Part shown: positions 17,700 through 26,777 of the stretch, piece by piece
Position numbering within the stretch: position 1 is the first letter of the stretch
Layout: each line of letters begins with the position of its first letter
Assembly: GCF_045105435.1 (NCBI RefSeq)
Contig: NZ_JBGCDL010000047.1
Location: forward strand, 8,697 to 72,696
Reading direction: 5' to 3'
Source: Kordia sp045105435
Lineage (GTDB): Bacteria; Bacteroidota; Bacteroidia; Flavobacteriales; Flavobacteriaceae
DNA length: 64,000 nucleotides
Notes under the pieces: model-generated
The model's database searches: none
Seen by the model: only the letters and a program-made list of their open reading frames with translations
What the model was told of the DNA's origin: nothing
Made by a program: the position numbers and the translations under genes

Positions 17700-18236
17700 C
17701 TACTCGTTAAATCCAGGTACGTCTACTTCTGGAAATTTAGATTTTAAATATTTTCTTGAATCACCTACTATTTTTCCTGGACTTCCGATGTATATGCTAA
17801 AGTCAGGAATGTTTCCTCGTACTACAGTTCCTGCACCAATGATGCATCCTTTTCCAATTTTGCAACCTGGCATAAGTATGGTTCCTGTTCCTACGAATGA
17901 AAAGTCGCCAATTTCAATAGTACTTAAGATTCCTAATGGTTTTTCTTGTGGAATGTCAAATGCTTTTGCTATGGTGTGTGGAGACCAATCGTGTGTTAAC
18001 ACGCGAATGTAACTAGACATTGTTACTTCTTTTCCGATAGAGATTAATGAATAGTCGGTACCATCAAACCAAATTTTAGAAGAAATATAGTTTGGCTTTC
18101 CGTTGAATTTCATTCCATATTTTTTGAAGAACTTGTATTGCATATTGGTTGCTCTTCTGGGTCTAAAATTCCCTATTAATTTTACTAATAAAAAAGTATA
18201 TGCTTTTTCTATTTTACCTGGCTTCTTCTTCTTCAT
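17700..18236 (-). CDS. Hexapeptide-repeat acyltransferase (left-handed beta-helix)
   Basis: A 178-residue protein with a C-terminal hexapeptide repeat region (IGDFSFVGTGTILMPGCKIG and IGAGTVVRG) typical of WbbJ/MaaT-type O-acetyltransferases. His95 in THDWSPHT is a candidate catalytic base. It would acetylate a sugar of the growing glycan using acetyl-CoA. The start overlaps the upstream glycosyltransferase gene by 23 bp, a long overlap that supports co-translation. A second protein of this fold is encoded at 20523-21068. Confidence 0.87.
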   Translation of the reverse strand: MKKKKPGKIEKAYTFLLVKLIGNFRPRRATNMQYKFFKKYGMKFNGKPNYISSKIWFDGTDYSLISIGKEVTMSSYIRVLTHDWSPHTIAKAFDIPQEKPLGILSTIEIGDFSFVGTGTILMPGCKIGKGCIIGAGTVVRGNIPDFSIYIGSPGKIVGDSRKYLKSKFPEVDVPGFNE

Positions 18237-19347
18237 TGTTTATTTTTTTAAAGAGTTGTATCAACTGATCTTCATAAAATGGCATAATATTCGAATATTG
18301 CCTTGCGTTTTCTTTTAATTCTGATAGTTTAGATGGATTTGCAAATAGATTTTTTATTTCTTTTACTAATGCATCAATATCATTGTATGGCACTATAACT
18401 CCGAGGTTATTTTCTTTGATAAATTTTGCAGATTTCACCTCTTCATTTACAATAATTCCTATTCCCGTTTTTATAGCATCTCCCCATTTGTTTGATTCCG
18501 CATATTGGTTTATTTCCAATTTTGGATCGTAATAAGTTAATACTAAGTCAGATAGGAAGTAATTTGCTAATGTTTCCGCATTCGACAATTTTCCTCTGTA
18601 TAGTACGTTTTTGTGTTTTGCTAATTCATCAGCGGCATCACAATCTAACTTTCCAATGAGGAGTATTTTTATATCGTCGTTGTCTAAACTATTTACCAAT
18701 TGTAGTGCCTCATTCATTCCTCTACCAGCACCTAACCATCCGTTTATATTGATGACAAAGTTAGCAGGTTTTTCTAAATTCTTACTGATTTCTTTGGCTT
18801 TTTCTATTTGGCTTTCACTCGGCGTATTTTTTAGTACGTAGAATTTTTTAGATTCAAAATTATACCGTTCAGATCCTGGTACTACATGAAAGTGAACATT
18901 TCGTGATGTTCGCTTTTCAAGAAAGCGTATTATTTTTTCTATAAGTGAAGGAAATTTGAAGATCATTGAGAAGCGATCTGCATCATCAAACACTACTTTG
19001 AAGCCTTTTATTTTGGACGCTAGCATTGCTGGAAAAGCACTTTCAAAACCTAATGCCCAAACGATATCATTCTTCCCAAATTTAAAACAGTAGAAGAATG
19101 TTTTTATCAGCCATAAAAAATAAAGTCCTTTTACTTTTCTGGTTCCGTAACCACCACCTTTTAGGATGATTTTCTTTTCTATTTTAAAGTCGAATCTTTT
19201 TTCTTCGCTTTCTCCTGGTATTCTTTCCCAACCAACATGTTTGATATTTTTATATCCTAACGTGTCGTGCAAAAAAAGTGTTAGTTTGTATAGTCTAGTT
19301 CTTTCAGATAGTGACGAAAGTGGTGCAACTATTTTAATGTTTTTCAT
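18214..19347 (-). CDS. GT-B glycosyltransferase
   Basis: A 377-residue protein with the two-domain GT-B pattern: an N-terminal half ending near KIKGFKVVFDDADRFS, and a C-terminal half with NINGWLGAGRGMNEAL, LLIGKLDCD and NQYAESNKWGDAIKTGIGI, where the Glu of the nucleotide-sugar site would lie. No membrane segment is evident. It probably adds one sugar to the lipid-linked repeat. It overlaps the flippase gene (by 14 bp) and the acyltransferase gene (by 23 bp). Donor and linkage are unknown. Confidence 0.82.
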   Translation of the reverse strand: MKNIKIVAPLSSLSERTRLYKLTLFLHDTLGYKNIKHVGWERIPGESEEKRFDFKIEKKIILKGGGYGTRKVKGLYFLWLIKTFFYCFKFGKNDIVWALGFESAFPAMLASKIKGFKVVFDDADRFSMIFKFPSLIEKIIRFLEKRTSRNVHFHVVPGSERYNFESKKFYVLKNTPSESQIEKAKEISKNLEKPANFVININGWLGAGRGMNEALQLVNSLDNDDIKILLIGKLDCDAADELAKHKNVLYRGKLSNAETLANYFLSDLVLTYYDPKLEINQYAESNKWGDAIKTGIGIIVNEEVKSAKFIKENNLGVIVPYNDIDALVKEIKNLFANPSKLSELKENARQYSNIMPFYEDQLIQLFKKINNEEEEAR

Positions 19348-20530
19348 CTTTAAAAACGTTTACTGCGTAGCTATGCGATATGATTAGTCTTGCCAGCCAA
19401 TGCAATGTTGTGAAGATAGCAATTACTATGATTAGTGTATCTACTTCTATTTTACTTATTAATCCTATGAGTATGAGTGTAATGTATGTTATGAGCACAG
19501 CCCAGTTTAACCCTGCTGTTTTGTATAAGAACGAGTTGCTTCCGAAGACACCTAAGTATAGTGAAGATGCTGTATATACGGTTCGAATCATACAACAAGA
19601 CAATACAATTATTGCCAGTACGATGTTTACCTCATCAAACGATGTTCCTTTGAATTTGTATAGTAAAAATACGCCCGCTACAAAAGATATGATCGCCATG
19701 ACAATGGCATATAATACTAGTTTTAGTTGAAGCGATCTGTAATCGGCAGTAGTGACTGTTTTTTTAGCTCTTAGTTTGGGACCAATGATAAAACCTATGA
19801 ATCCGTTGGCACTTAGTATGATTGGACTGAAGTAGGCGAAATACATAAACAACTCGGACGAAATGTATTCGTTTCCGTACAGGTTGATGATGAATTGCTC
19901 TCCATAAACGGCACTCGTTAAAGTCATGTTGTGCAAAAAGAATGCAATTCCTGTTTTTCTGTGATCGTCGTATTTTAGTACTGCATCACCAGAAGGTGCT
20001 TTTTTATAGTTCTGATAGTAAAGAAATATGAGAATGATGAATATGAGTCCTAAACTCATTGCCAATAGGTTGAGCATACTTTTTTCGACTACGATAAAAA
20101 ATGCCGCTGTGATGACTATTTTCCAACCGTTTGTTGCCAGTTGTGCAATGGTAAATTTTTGATTTGCTCTAAAAATTCCCGAAAGGAAAATCACCATCGA
20201 AAATAGATTCAAGGTGATAAAAAATAGTACTACGTTTTTTAGTGGATAGAAAAACCAAACTAACGAGGTTCCAATGATGCTTATTAAGAGTGATTGGAAG
20301 AAGAATTTCTTTTTGATGAAGTAATGTAGTTGCGGAACGCGTACCATTACTTGATCGAATCCTAAAATACAAAATCCACCAAGGATAAATATACTTGATT
20401 TATAAAATGCCCATTGACTTATAAAGTCTGAATCATAGTTTGTAGAGATGTAGATATCCAAGAAAAAAAAACTTGCCAATCCTAATCCATACAATCCCAA
20501 TGAAGGCAAAATAGCTATTATTCTATTCAT
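19334..20530 (-). CDS. Wzx-like polysaccharide flippase
   Basis: A 398-residue membrane protein with about twelve hydrophobic segments starting at residue 5 (IIAILPSLGLYGLGLASFFFL). It is the only gene here resembling the MATE/Wzx polysaccharide export family, and is a little shorter than typical Wzx (about 410-480 residues). It would flip the undecaprenyl-linked repeat across the inner membrane. It overlaps the acyltransferase gene upstream by 8 bp. Identification rests on topology and context, because sequence motifs in this family are weak. Confidence 0.75.
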   Translation of the reverse strand: MNRIIAILPSLGLYGLGLASFFFLDIYISTNYDSDFISQWAFYKSSIFILGGFCILGFDQVMVRVPQLHYFIKKKFFFQSLLISIIGTSLVWFFYPLKNVVLFFITLNLFSMVIFLSGIFRANQKFTIAQLATNGWKIVITAAFFIVVEKSMLNLLAMSLGLIFIILIFLYYQNYKKAPSGDAVLKYDDHRKTGIAFFLHNMTLTSAVYGEQFIINLYGNEYISSELFMYFAYFSPIILSANGFIGFIIGPKLRAKKTVTTADYRSLQLKLVLYAIVMAIISFVAGVFLLYKFKGTSFDEVNIVLAIIVLSCCMIRTVYTASSLYLGVFGSNSFLYKTAGLNWAVLITYITLILIGLISKIEVDTLIIVIAIFTTLHWLARLIISHSYAVNVFKDEKH

Positions 20531-21068
20531 TTAATTCGCTTACCTTTCTATCTGCTATTTTTTTTGCTGGATTTCCAACATATATTCCGTACGGCTCTGT
20601 ACTTTTGGTTACGACTGCTCCCGAACCAATGATACTTCCTTCTCCAATTGTTTTTACAGAAGGCATGATGAGTGCATTTGCACCAATCCATGCATAGTCT
20701 TCGATGACAATACTAGAATATGTGATTCCGTTTTTTTGCCAGTTTTTAAATTTGCCATTGATATCATGGTTGTGTGTAAAAATTTTTGCGCCGGCAGATA
20801 CTGCTACTGCATGTCCAATTTTTACACCGCCAGAATAGTCAATGTATACTCCTTTTCCGAGGTTTATTTTACCGGTTCCTTCAAAAGAAGCATTTTCATT
20901 TCTGTGTGCTGATGAAATGTCCACGCCACTATCTACATATAGTTTTGGAGCTCCGTAATATTTTCTATAATAAAACCATCGAATATCCCGTAATACTGGA
21001 ACTTGGAATATGTCCATGTTTTTCATTACTAGGATTCCTATTTTTAGGAGAATGTTATTTTTTAACAT
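20523..21068 (-). CDS. Hexapeptide-repeat acetyltransferase
   Basis: A 181-residue acyltransferase with hexapeptide repeats (INLGKGVYIDYSGGVKIGHA; IGANALIMPSVKTIGEGSIIG) and the FTHNHDINGK segment, whose His residues resemble the catalytic His of the CysE/NodL/WbbJ group. It would O-acetylate a sugar residue of the glycan. Two such enzymes in the operon suggest two acetylation sites or two glycans. The stop region overlaps the flippase start by 8 bp. Confidence 0.88.
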   Translation of the reverse strand: MLKNNILLKIGILVMKNMDIFQVPVLRDIRWFYYRKYYGAPKLYVDSGVDISSAHRNENASFEGTGKINLGKGVYIDYSGGVKIGHAVAVSAGAKIFTHNHDINGKFKNWQKNGITYSSIVIEDYAWIGANALIMPSVKTIGEGSIIGSGAVVTKSTEPYGIYVGNPAKKIADRKVSELNE

Positions 21069-21086
21069 TTTAGATTTTTGACAAAA

Positions 21087-22337
21087 TTAACAATTTTCTG
21101 TATCCAAGCTCGAATTCACTTGAAAAAAACAGTAAAAAAATGTAAAAAAGGAAATTCCTATGTATCTATTAATCACAGTTTCAGAAAAAGAAAACAGAAT
21201 TATTAGTAATATGAAAGTCAGTTTTAGGAATTTAACGTTCAATTTATTTTTTATTGCTTGCACAATGAAACGGATGAATGCTATGATATAGATGATAACT
21301 CCTAGTATTCCTATTTCGCCCCAAAACTGCATGTATTGGTTGTGCGCATTGAATCCTACTTGGGTAAGCAAGTAACGACTCCAACCTACGTTTTTGTGTA
21401 ATACGTCGTTAAAAGCCACGTCAAAGCCTTCTTTTCCGTAACCAAACCATGGCGCTTCTTTGATGAGTTCTATGGATGATGTCCACATTCTCCAACGGTT
21501 TCCAAGGAAATCTCCAGGGATTTTATCCGGTTCCGTAAGGTAAAGCCAAAATTCAGCAATATATTCACGAAGTCTTGGTGAAAATAGCAATACAACTCCA
21601 ATTAGTACAGGGATTAATAGAAGTAAGTATGTTTTACGAAGACTCACTACAAATACTACAAAAAGGACACCTAAGCCTAAAAGACCGATTAAACTGTTTG
21701 ATAAGAAGATGTGAATTAAGAAGAATAGTATGGCTGCTATTTTGTGCTTCATTTTCCAATCTAGTAAATACCAAACTACGGCAATGGCAAAGTTTAGGTA
21801 GATGGAATAATAGGATCTATCTAAGAAATTTGGAAAGTGTAGCGAGTAAAAGTGATTGAGCCAATTATGATTTTTGAAGAATACTTTTTGTTTTACCTCA
21901 GCAAATTCAAAGGTTGTCCAATTAAAATCGTTTACAAAAGGTTCTAGTAAGTTTAGCAAACAGGCAAAAATGACGCCGTATATGAACCACAAACAGACTT
22001 GATAGAGCGCTTTTTTATCAACATATACAATGGCAAAAGCAATGGGCAGTATGAGTAGTGAGAGCTTTTTTTCAATGGTTTTGAATAGAAAGTCTTCTTC
22101 AACAAAGAGATTTATAATTAAAAACACAAAGAATAGCACAAAGATGACGCTTACTTTTTTGAATTGCGCCAGCGAAAATTTCTTGATATTCACCAAGCTT
22201 CCTGCAAAAAACAGAATGAGTAAGATTGTCGATATTTTTTCACTCACATTGATACAAAATACAAAAGCACAGGCAATGTAAATTATGTACTGGTTTATTG
22301 ATTTTTCTTTTAATGAGTTTGTAATTGCTATGTTCAT
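21087..22337 (-). CDS. O-antigen ligase/Wzy_C family membrane protein
   Basis: A 416-residue protein with about eleven membrane segments and the large periplasmic loop (about 285-345) characteristic of the Wzy_C/WaaL family: GNRWRMWTSSIELIKEAPWF, GYGKEGFD, and AHNQYMQFWGEIGILG near the loop end. The His of AHNQY corresponds to the conserved ligase/polymerase His. It either polymerises repeats or ligates glycan to lipid or protein. Three proteins of the polymerase/ligase type are encoded within 7.3 kb, so their division of labour is unclear. Confidence 0.87.
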   Translation of the reverse strand: MNIAITNSLKEKSINQYIIYIACAFVFCINVSEKISTILLILFFAGSLVNIKKFSLAQFKKVSVIFVLFFVFLIINLFVEEDFLFKTIEKKLSLLILPIAFAIVYVDKKALYQVCLWFIYGVIFACLLNLLEPFVNDFNWTTFEFAEVKQKVFFKNHNWLNHFYSLHFPNFLDRSYYSIYLNFAIAVVWYLLDWKMKHKIAAILFFLIHIFLSNSLIGLLGLGVLFVVFVVSLRKTYLLLLIPVLIGVVLLFSPRLREYIAEFWLYLTEPDKIPGDFLGNRWRMWTSSIELIKEAPWFGYGKEGFDVAFNDVLHKNVGWSRYLLTQVGFNAHNQYMQFWGEIGILGVIIYIIAFIRFIVQAIKNKLNVKFLKLTFILLIILFSFSETVINRYIGISFFTFFYCFFQVNSSLDTENC

Positions 22338-22411
22338 AAATTACTATTTTTCAGACTCGTTTTTATGCTGTCATCATGCGTAAAAATACACAATGAGTTA
22401 AGTCTTGTTTA

Positions 22412-23599
22412 TTATTGAAGCACTTCTTTAGTTGTATTGATTCCTTTGAGATATGAAAAAACGACTGCAAAACAGAAGGCGTTGGTGATAGAGAAGAATA
22501 AATTTCCTCCTAAGCTACTAATTAATAATATTGTTATAAAAAACACGGTATATAACCAGTCTTGTTTTTTGTGGAAGAATACTTTTTTTAGCATCAAAAT
22601 ATGTACAAACAGTCCTATGATTCCTAGAAACATGAAAATGTCTACAAATTCAAATTCTACTCTGTGTGCTTTTAAATCCATTCCGCCAATAAGATAGTTT
22701 CCCACATTCCAATTTTGTTTCATGTAGACGATGGCGTCTTCTAGGAGTAAATCTCTTTTGGAGGTAATAAATGTAATAAGTCCATGTTTTTCGTAGATAT
22801 ACGGTCCAAAACTGAACGAATTGATAGCAAGCGAAATGATTTTATCTTTTAAAACAACAAATGAGATGATTAATGCTGCGACAAACGAAATTCGATATAC
22901 ATTCTTTTTTAAAAGGATGAGAATGTGAATAAATGCTATGATGGCAAGAAATAACAATCCAGATTTTGTGCCAAGAAAAAAGACACCAATACACATGAAT
23001 AATAAGTTTACAAGACTGCCTTTTTTGTATACGTATTTCAAGTATGCTATAATTGCTAGTAGCATGTAAAAATAACTACTTATTCCTGGCTCGGAAATGA
23101 TTCCGTTAAACCCAAAGCGAATGGTATACGGATAGGATTTAAAGATATCTATTTTGAATAAAAAACCAATCACAATAAAGATGAGATTGATTTGCGCAAT
23201 GAGAAAAAGTGCGTTGATCGTTTTTTCTAGGTGTTCTTTTTTAAAGTCTTTCAGCGCTAATAACAATAAAAAGAAGAAAATGAGTTTTAAAAAATAATAG
23301 CTTCTGCTAGTAAGTACTGCAAAAGCTTCTTGGTTGTATACTTTGATGATGAAATCGATGACAAAAATACCGACAAGAATGTATATGTATGTTGCCAATT
23401 TGGTATTCCGCAGATGCAATACAAAGTAGATTCCTAATAATACAACTGCTGCAATTTTTAAAACGGTACTTGGATAAAACGAAGCATCCATAGCGAATAC
23501 TTCTTTGCATAATTTTGAAACAAAGTTCAAAAAGAAAAGCAATACCGCGAAAATTAAAATACTATTCGAGGATATAATTTTCGCGGTATTGCTTTTCAT
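22412..23599 (-). CDS. O-antigen polymerase-like membrane protein, start buried in an inverted repeat
   Basis: A 395-residue protein with about ten membrane segments, including a first helix from ILIFAVLLFFLNF, and a loop resembling Wzy/EpsG-type polymerases (around residues 270-320). It is probably a polymerase or other glycan membrane protein, but no strong motif confirms this. The most unusual feature is that codons 2 to 22 contain both arms of a perfect 23-bp inverted repeat, so its mRNA could fold a stem just behind the start codon. It begins the assembly-gene run, 61 bp after the lipoprotein gene. Confidence 0.72.
   Translation of the reverse strand: MKSNTAKIISSNSILIFAVLLFFLNFVSKLCKEVFAMDASFYPSTVLKIAAVVLLGIYFVLHLRNTKLATYIYILVGIFVIDFIIKVYNQEAFAVLTSRSYYFLKLIFFFLLLLALKDFKKEHLEKTINALFLIAQINLIFIVIGFLFKIDIFKSYPYTIRFGFNGIISEPGISSYFYMLLAIIAYLKYVYKKGSLVNLLFMCIGVFFLGTKSGLLFLAIIAFIHILILLKKNVYRISFVAALIISFVVLKDKIISLAINSFSFGPYIYEKHGLITFITSKRDLLLEDAIVYMKQNWNVGNYLIGGMDLKAHRVEFEFVDIFMFLGIIGLFVHILMLKKVFFHKKQDWLYTVFFITILLISSLGGNLFFSITNAFCFAVVFSYLKGINTTKEVLQ
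23534..23597. repeat. Perfect 23-bp inverted repeat with 18-bp spacer inside a coding region
   Basis: Arms 23534-23556 and 23575-23597 are exact reverse complements, each containing the core aagcaataccgcgaaaatt or its complement, around an 18-bp spacer. The outer arm ends 2 bp from the ATG of the minus-strand membrane protein gene. In mRNA this would form a long stem starting at codon 2. It is not followed by a T tract in the coding direction, so it is not a conventional terminator. Confidence 0.95.
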
Positions 23600-23660
23600 T
23601 CGTTGATTTTTATATAATCTGTAGCATCAATACATACATTGTAACGATGCGGTAACTATA

Positions 23661-24221
23661 TTAAAGAGAAAACTCTTTGATGATTAACTTAGGTCTTCCT
23701 GGGTTTAAAATACCACCACCTGGCTTGTATAAGTATGCTTTTCCGCTTTTCATTTTCTTTCCAAGAATTTTGAAGTCTGGCAATACTAAAGCTACTGATT
23801 TTCCATCTTGTACTAATTCGCATTTTACACTTTTAGTTGTCAAACCTCTTTTTCTATCGCTCTCTTTCTCAATAGTACTTGGGTCTTCTGGATATAGCAT
23901 TAATGCCAAATAATAGTTTTCTAGTTTTTCGTAGTTTGTTTCATCACTAAAGTAAAAAACAAAGTTGTACGTGTCTTTTTCTTTTCCTGGTACAACAGCA
24001 ACTTCTTCTACACTAATTTCTTCGTCAAAAACATGTAACTCATCATGGATAAATCTTAATTCCTGATCAAACTTTTGAATTGCAGGATACGCAGGAACTA
24101 CCTCTTTTTCTTTTTCTTTTGCAACTGGTGTTTCTTTCGCAGGATCTGTTTTCCCTGTTTTCTTTTCATCTTTACACGCAACGAAAGCCATTAAAGCAAA
24201 AAGTAAGATTATTTTCTTCAT
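23661..24221 (-). CDS. Putative surface-exposed lipoprotein
   Basis: I choose ATG 24221 (MKKIILLFALMAFVAC) rather than the 15-codon extension, because it gives a clean lipoprotein signal with Cys17 and 186 residues in total. The residues after Cys (KDEKK) match the K-(D/E) pattern that in Flavobacteriia acts as a lipoprotein export signal to the cell surface. A Lys/Glu/Pro-rich linker follows, then a globular domain that I do not recognise. The gene is divergent from the beta-helix protein gene and lies at the head of the assembly genes. A link to the polysaccharide is inferred only from position. Confidence 0.8.
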   Translation of the reverse strand: MKKIILLFALMAFVACKDEKKTGKTDPAKETPVAKEKEKEVVPAYPAIQKFDQELRFIHDELHVFDEEISVEEVAVVPGKEKDTYNFVFYFSDETNYEKLENYYLALMLYPEDPSTIEKESDRKRGLTTKSVKCELVQDGKSVALVLPDFKILGKKMKSGKAYLYKPGGGILNPGRPKLIIKEFSL

Positions 24222-24558
24222 ATTATTTATTTTCGATTTTTTGAATTTGAATCTCCAAATATACAATGATTATTTGTTTATGGAAATTTCTTTTTTTCTT
24301 AGTTAATAGTAATCACGGTTTTACGGATAATTTTAAGTAAAAAAATACTTGTATTCTTCTAAATTTTGGAAATATTACATACATTTTTTACTTATTTTTT
24401 TCTCCCGTAGTTGCAGTTAACACATTGATAATCAGTTATTTTTAATGTTTTTATTCCCTAAATTTGTATTCTAAAATAGTTTTGGTCAAGCTATTCTTAC
24501 AAGTAGCCATTCTAGAAACGCTACATTTTTTAATTAATTTTTTAAAACAAAACAAATT
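24222..24558. other. Divergent intergenic region between lipoprotein and beta-helix genes
   Basis: This 337-bp AT-rich stretch separates two divergent start codons. A TAAATTTG octamer at 24459-24466 matches the flavobacterial -7 consensus TAnnTTTG for the plus-strand gene, but no TTG stands at the expected distance upstream. No hairpin or repeat was seen. Confidence 0.5.
24459..24466 (+). promoter_or_regulatory. Candidate flavobacterial -7 box for the beta-helix gene
   Basis: TAAATTTG fits TAnnTTTG and lies 93 bp before the start codon. The -33 TTG element is not seen at 17-23 bp, so support is partial. Confidence 0.35.
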
Positions 24559-26595
24559 ATGGTTTTCGATTATGAAATACAGTATGATACTAATAATGTC
24601 ATTACTGGTTATGAATATACTGTTCCAACAGGAAATGGAACTAGTTTAACTAGAACTATTGTTGCAGATGGCATTATAGATGATACTTCAAGTTTAGATG
24701 ACATCCTTGATGAAATAGAAACATTGGGAGGAGGAACGTTAATTTTACCTCCTAATGTAACTATTGGCATCAACAGTCTTATTGACTTAAAGGACAATTT
24801 AACTATAAGATCTGCTGGAAATACTGTTATTAGAGACTTAGAAACGGCTTCCACTATGTTTAGATGCTTTGGTGTAAAAAATGTTACAGTCGATGGTCTA
24901 GTATTTGAAGGAACTGAAACTACTATTGTTGATCCTCCGAATGACCCAGTAGATGTTGGAACAAAAGTGGCAATTGCAATAAGAGAAAATTCAGATGGTA
25001 GCATTTTTAGTGAAAATATAACTATTCAAAACTGTGAATTTAGAGATGTTACTTTTAAAGCTTCTGTAACATCATCTCCAGCCTTTATTACAGCTAAAAA
25101 CACGAATGAATTTACCGTTAAAAATTGTGAATTTTCTAATGGATCTCTTGGCATATCTGTAAGTGGTTCAAACAAAAATGTATACCTACGAGACAATGTT
25201 TTCAATAATACTTTAGATAACAATCCTATTAGAATTTCTGGAAGCAGTGCCAATGGCGAACGTACTGAAAATTTATGGATTACAGGCAACTACATGGAAA
25301 TCGGGAGAGCTGCTTCTGAAATTGAAAATTCAGTCATTACAAGACTAGCAGATGGAAGAGCTTTCTTTAATGGCTACGATGTTGGTAGTAAACCAATTGG
25401 TAATGGCGCTATCAATATCACCTGTAAAGCATCTGAAACTGTACAATTGCATCATGAAAATGTAGTCATTGAAAATAATATTGCAGAAGGACCTGATTAT
25501 GGTTTTTTTGATGGAGGTTCAGGAGATTTGTATAGTTTAAAAGATGTGGAACGGTTAACATGTACAGGCAACAGAGTTCGTAATTCAGGAGATTTAGGCT
25601 TTGCTATTGAGCGTTGCCATTTTGCTATCATTTCTAATAATACTGCCGATAGAAACAACTCTTGTGGAATTTCTATTTTTGACTCTACAAATGTTAATGT
25701 TATTGGAAATATTTGTCGTGATAATGAATTGACAAGAGATGGATTGTACGCAACTAACCCTTATGGTGGTATTCGTGTAGAAGGTGATAGTTTTAATGTA
25801 TTGGTAGAAGGAAACTTTTTCTTTACAAGTTCAAGTGTGCAAAGGTCCTTAGTCAATGTCAATAGTCTAATTGATGAAAATAGGCCATATAACTCACCTG
25901 GAGTTCCTACTCAGCAATATGGTGTTGTAGTACAACAATCAGGAGAAAGTGGATCTGCTGATAATACTTCTGGTATTGAAGGTGCATATCAAAAAACACC
26001 ATTCAATGTAAAAGTAGGACATAACCATACCAGTACACATTTTTGGGGAACTGTTTATAATAAAATGAAAGCCACACAGATTGTAGACACGTACAGTTCA
26101 CATACCTTTCCACTGAAAGCAGATTATCCATTAGGAGCACGATTAAGAAATAATTTGACTTTTGCTTCTACATCGGCAACCAAAGAATGGTATGTAAGTC
26201 ATAGAATAGAACTTTTTGTAAAGAAAGATGTTAATCTTATTAATGATCCTAACAATATTATAGAAGTAGCTGTTAGAACTGGTATTCCAGGGAATCAAAC
26301 ATCATTTTTAGATGAAAATCTCACTAATAGTAATTATAAATATATTATTAATGATGACTTGACTTCTATACAACAAGACGACATTATCGGTGTTATGCTA
26401 GATGATTACAGTGTACATTGGACAAAAATTAGTGCTGTAACTGTCGATGGAAATACAGCCACCATTACGCTTCAAGATGATTTGCCTGATAATGTTTCAA
26501 TACGATTAAATGAAAGACCTGATGTTATCGATATTGAACGTGAAAACAAAATCGTAAAAAGAGTAGTGTCTTTACGTTGGGAACCTTTAATTTAA
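24559..26595 (+). CDS. Right-handed parallel beta-helix (pectate-lyase/tailspike-like) protein
   Basis: A 678-residue protein. Residues about 36-70 (ADGIIDDTSSLDDILDEI, then GGGTLILPPNVT) match the N-terminal part of the pectate-lyase-3/tailspike superfamily. Many short strand repeats follow, such as VTVDGLVFEG, ITIQNCEF, FTVKNCEF and VVIENNIAEG, typical of a parallel beta-helix, with a distinct C-terminal domain from about 500. No signal peptide is visible. It is the only plus-strand gene inside the polysaccharide locus and is followed by a palindromic element. It could be a polysaccharide lyase, epimerase or glycan-binding protein. Catalytic residues cannot be assigned. Confidence 0.8.
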   Translation: MVFDYEIQYDTNNVITGYEYTVPTGNGTSLTRTIVADGIIDDTSSLDDILDEIETLGGGTLILPPNVTIGINSLIDLKDNLTIRSAGNTVIRDLETASTMFRCFGVKNVTVDGLVFEGTETTIVDPPNDPVDVGTKVAIAIRENSDGSIFSENITIQNCEFRDVTFKASVTSSPAFITAKNTNEFTVKNCEFSNGSLGISVSGSNKNVYLRDNVFNNTLDNNPIRISGSSANGERTENLWITGNYMEIGRAASEIENSVITRLADGRAFFNGYDVGSKPIGNGAINITCKASETVQLHHENVVIENNIAEGPDYGFFDGGSGDLYSLKDVERLTCTGNRVRNSGDLGFAIERCHFAIISNNTADRNNSCGISIFDSTNVNVIGNICRDNELTRDGLYATNPYGGIRVEGDSFNVLVEGNFFFTSSSVQRSLVNVNSLIDENRPYNSPGVPTQQYGVVVQQSGESGSADNTSGIEGAYQKTPFNVKVGHNHTSTHFWGTVYNKMKATQIVDTYSSHTFPLKADYPLGARLRNNLTFASTSATKEWYVSHRIELFVKKDVNLINDPNNIIEVAVRTGIPGNQTSFLDENLTNSNYKYIINDDLTSIQQDDIIGVMLDDYSVHWTKISAVTVDGNTATITLQDDLPDNVSIRLNERPDVIDIERENKIVKRVVSLRWEPLI

Positions 26596-26616
26596 TTTTT
26601 AAAGTATCATAAAAAC

Positions 26617-26757
26617 AAAAGAGGCTGTCTAAAAAGTCATAATTTCGTCAAACCGAACTTGATTCGGTTTCGCATAAGAGTTGAAAATCAGCTTTATGAG
26701 ATTCTGGATCAAGTCCAGAATGACGACTTTTGAAACTTTTCAGACAACCTCTTTTTT
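26617..26757. repeat. Palindromic intergenic element with two paired hairpins
   Basis: The outer arms 26617-26630 (AAAAGAGGCTGTCT) and 26742-26755 are complementary with one mismatch. Inside are two hairpins with 8-bp stems: 26650-26670 (AAACCGAA/TTCGGTTT) and 26701-26721 (ATTCTGGA/TCCAGAAT). Their loops are reverse complements (ACTTGAT and ATCAAGT), and GTCA/TGAC and CATAA-like blocks flank them symmetrically. It lies between convergent genes and could also serve as a bidirectional terminator. Confidence 0.8.
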
Positions 26758-26777
26758 ATATCTATTATAGTATAATC

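Noticed and set aside
26617..26757. Insertion sequence remnant
   Set aside because: No transposase fragment or target duplication could be seen. It behaves as a small palindromic element only.
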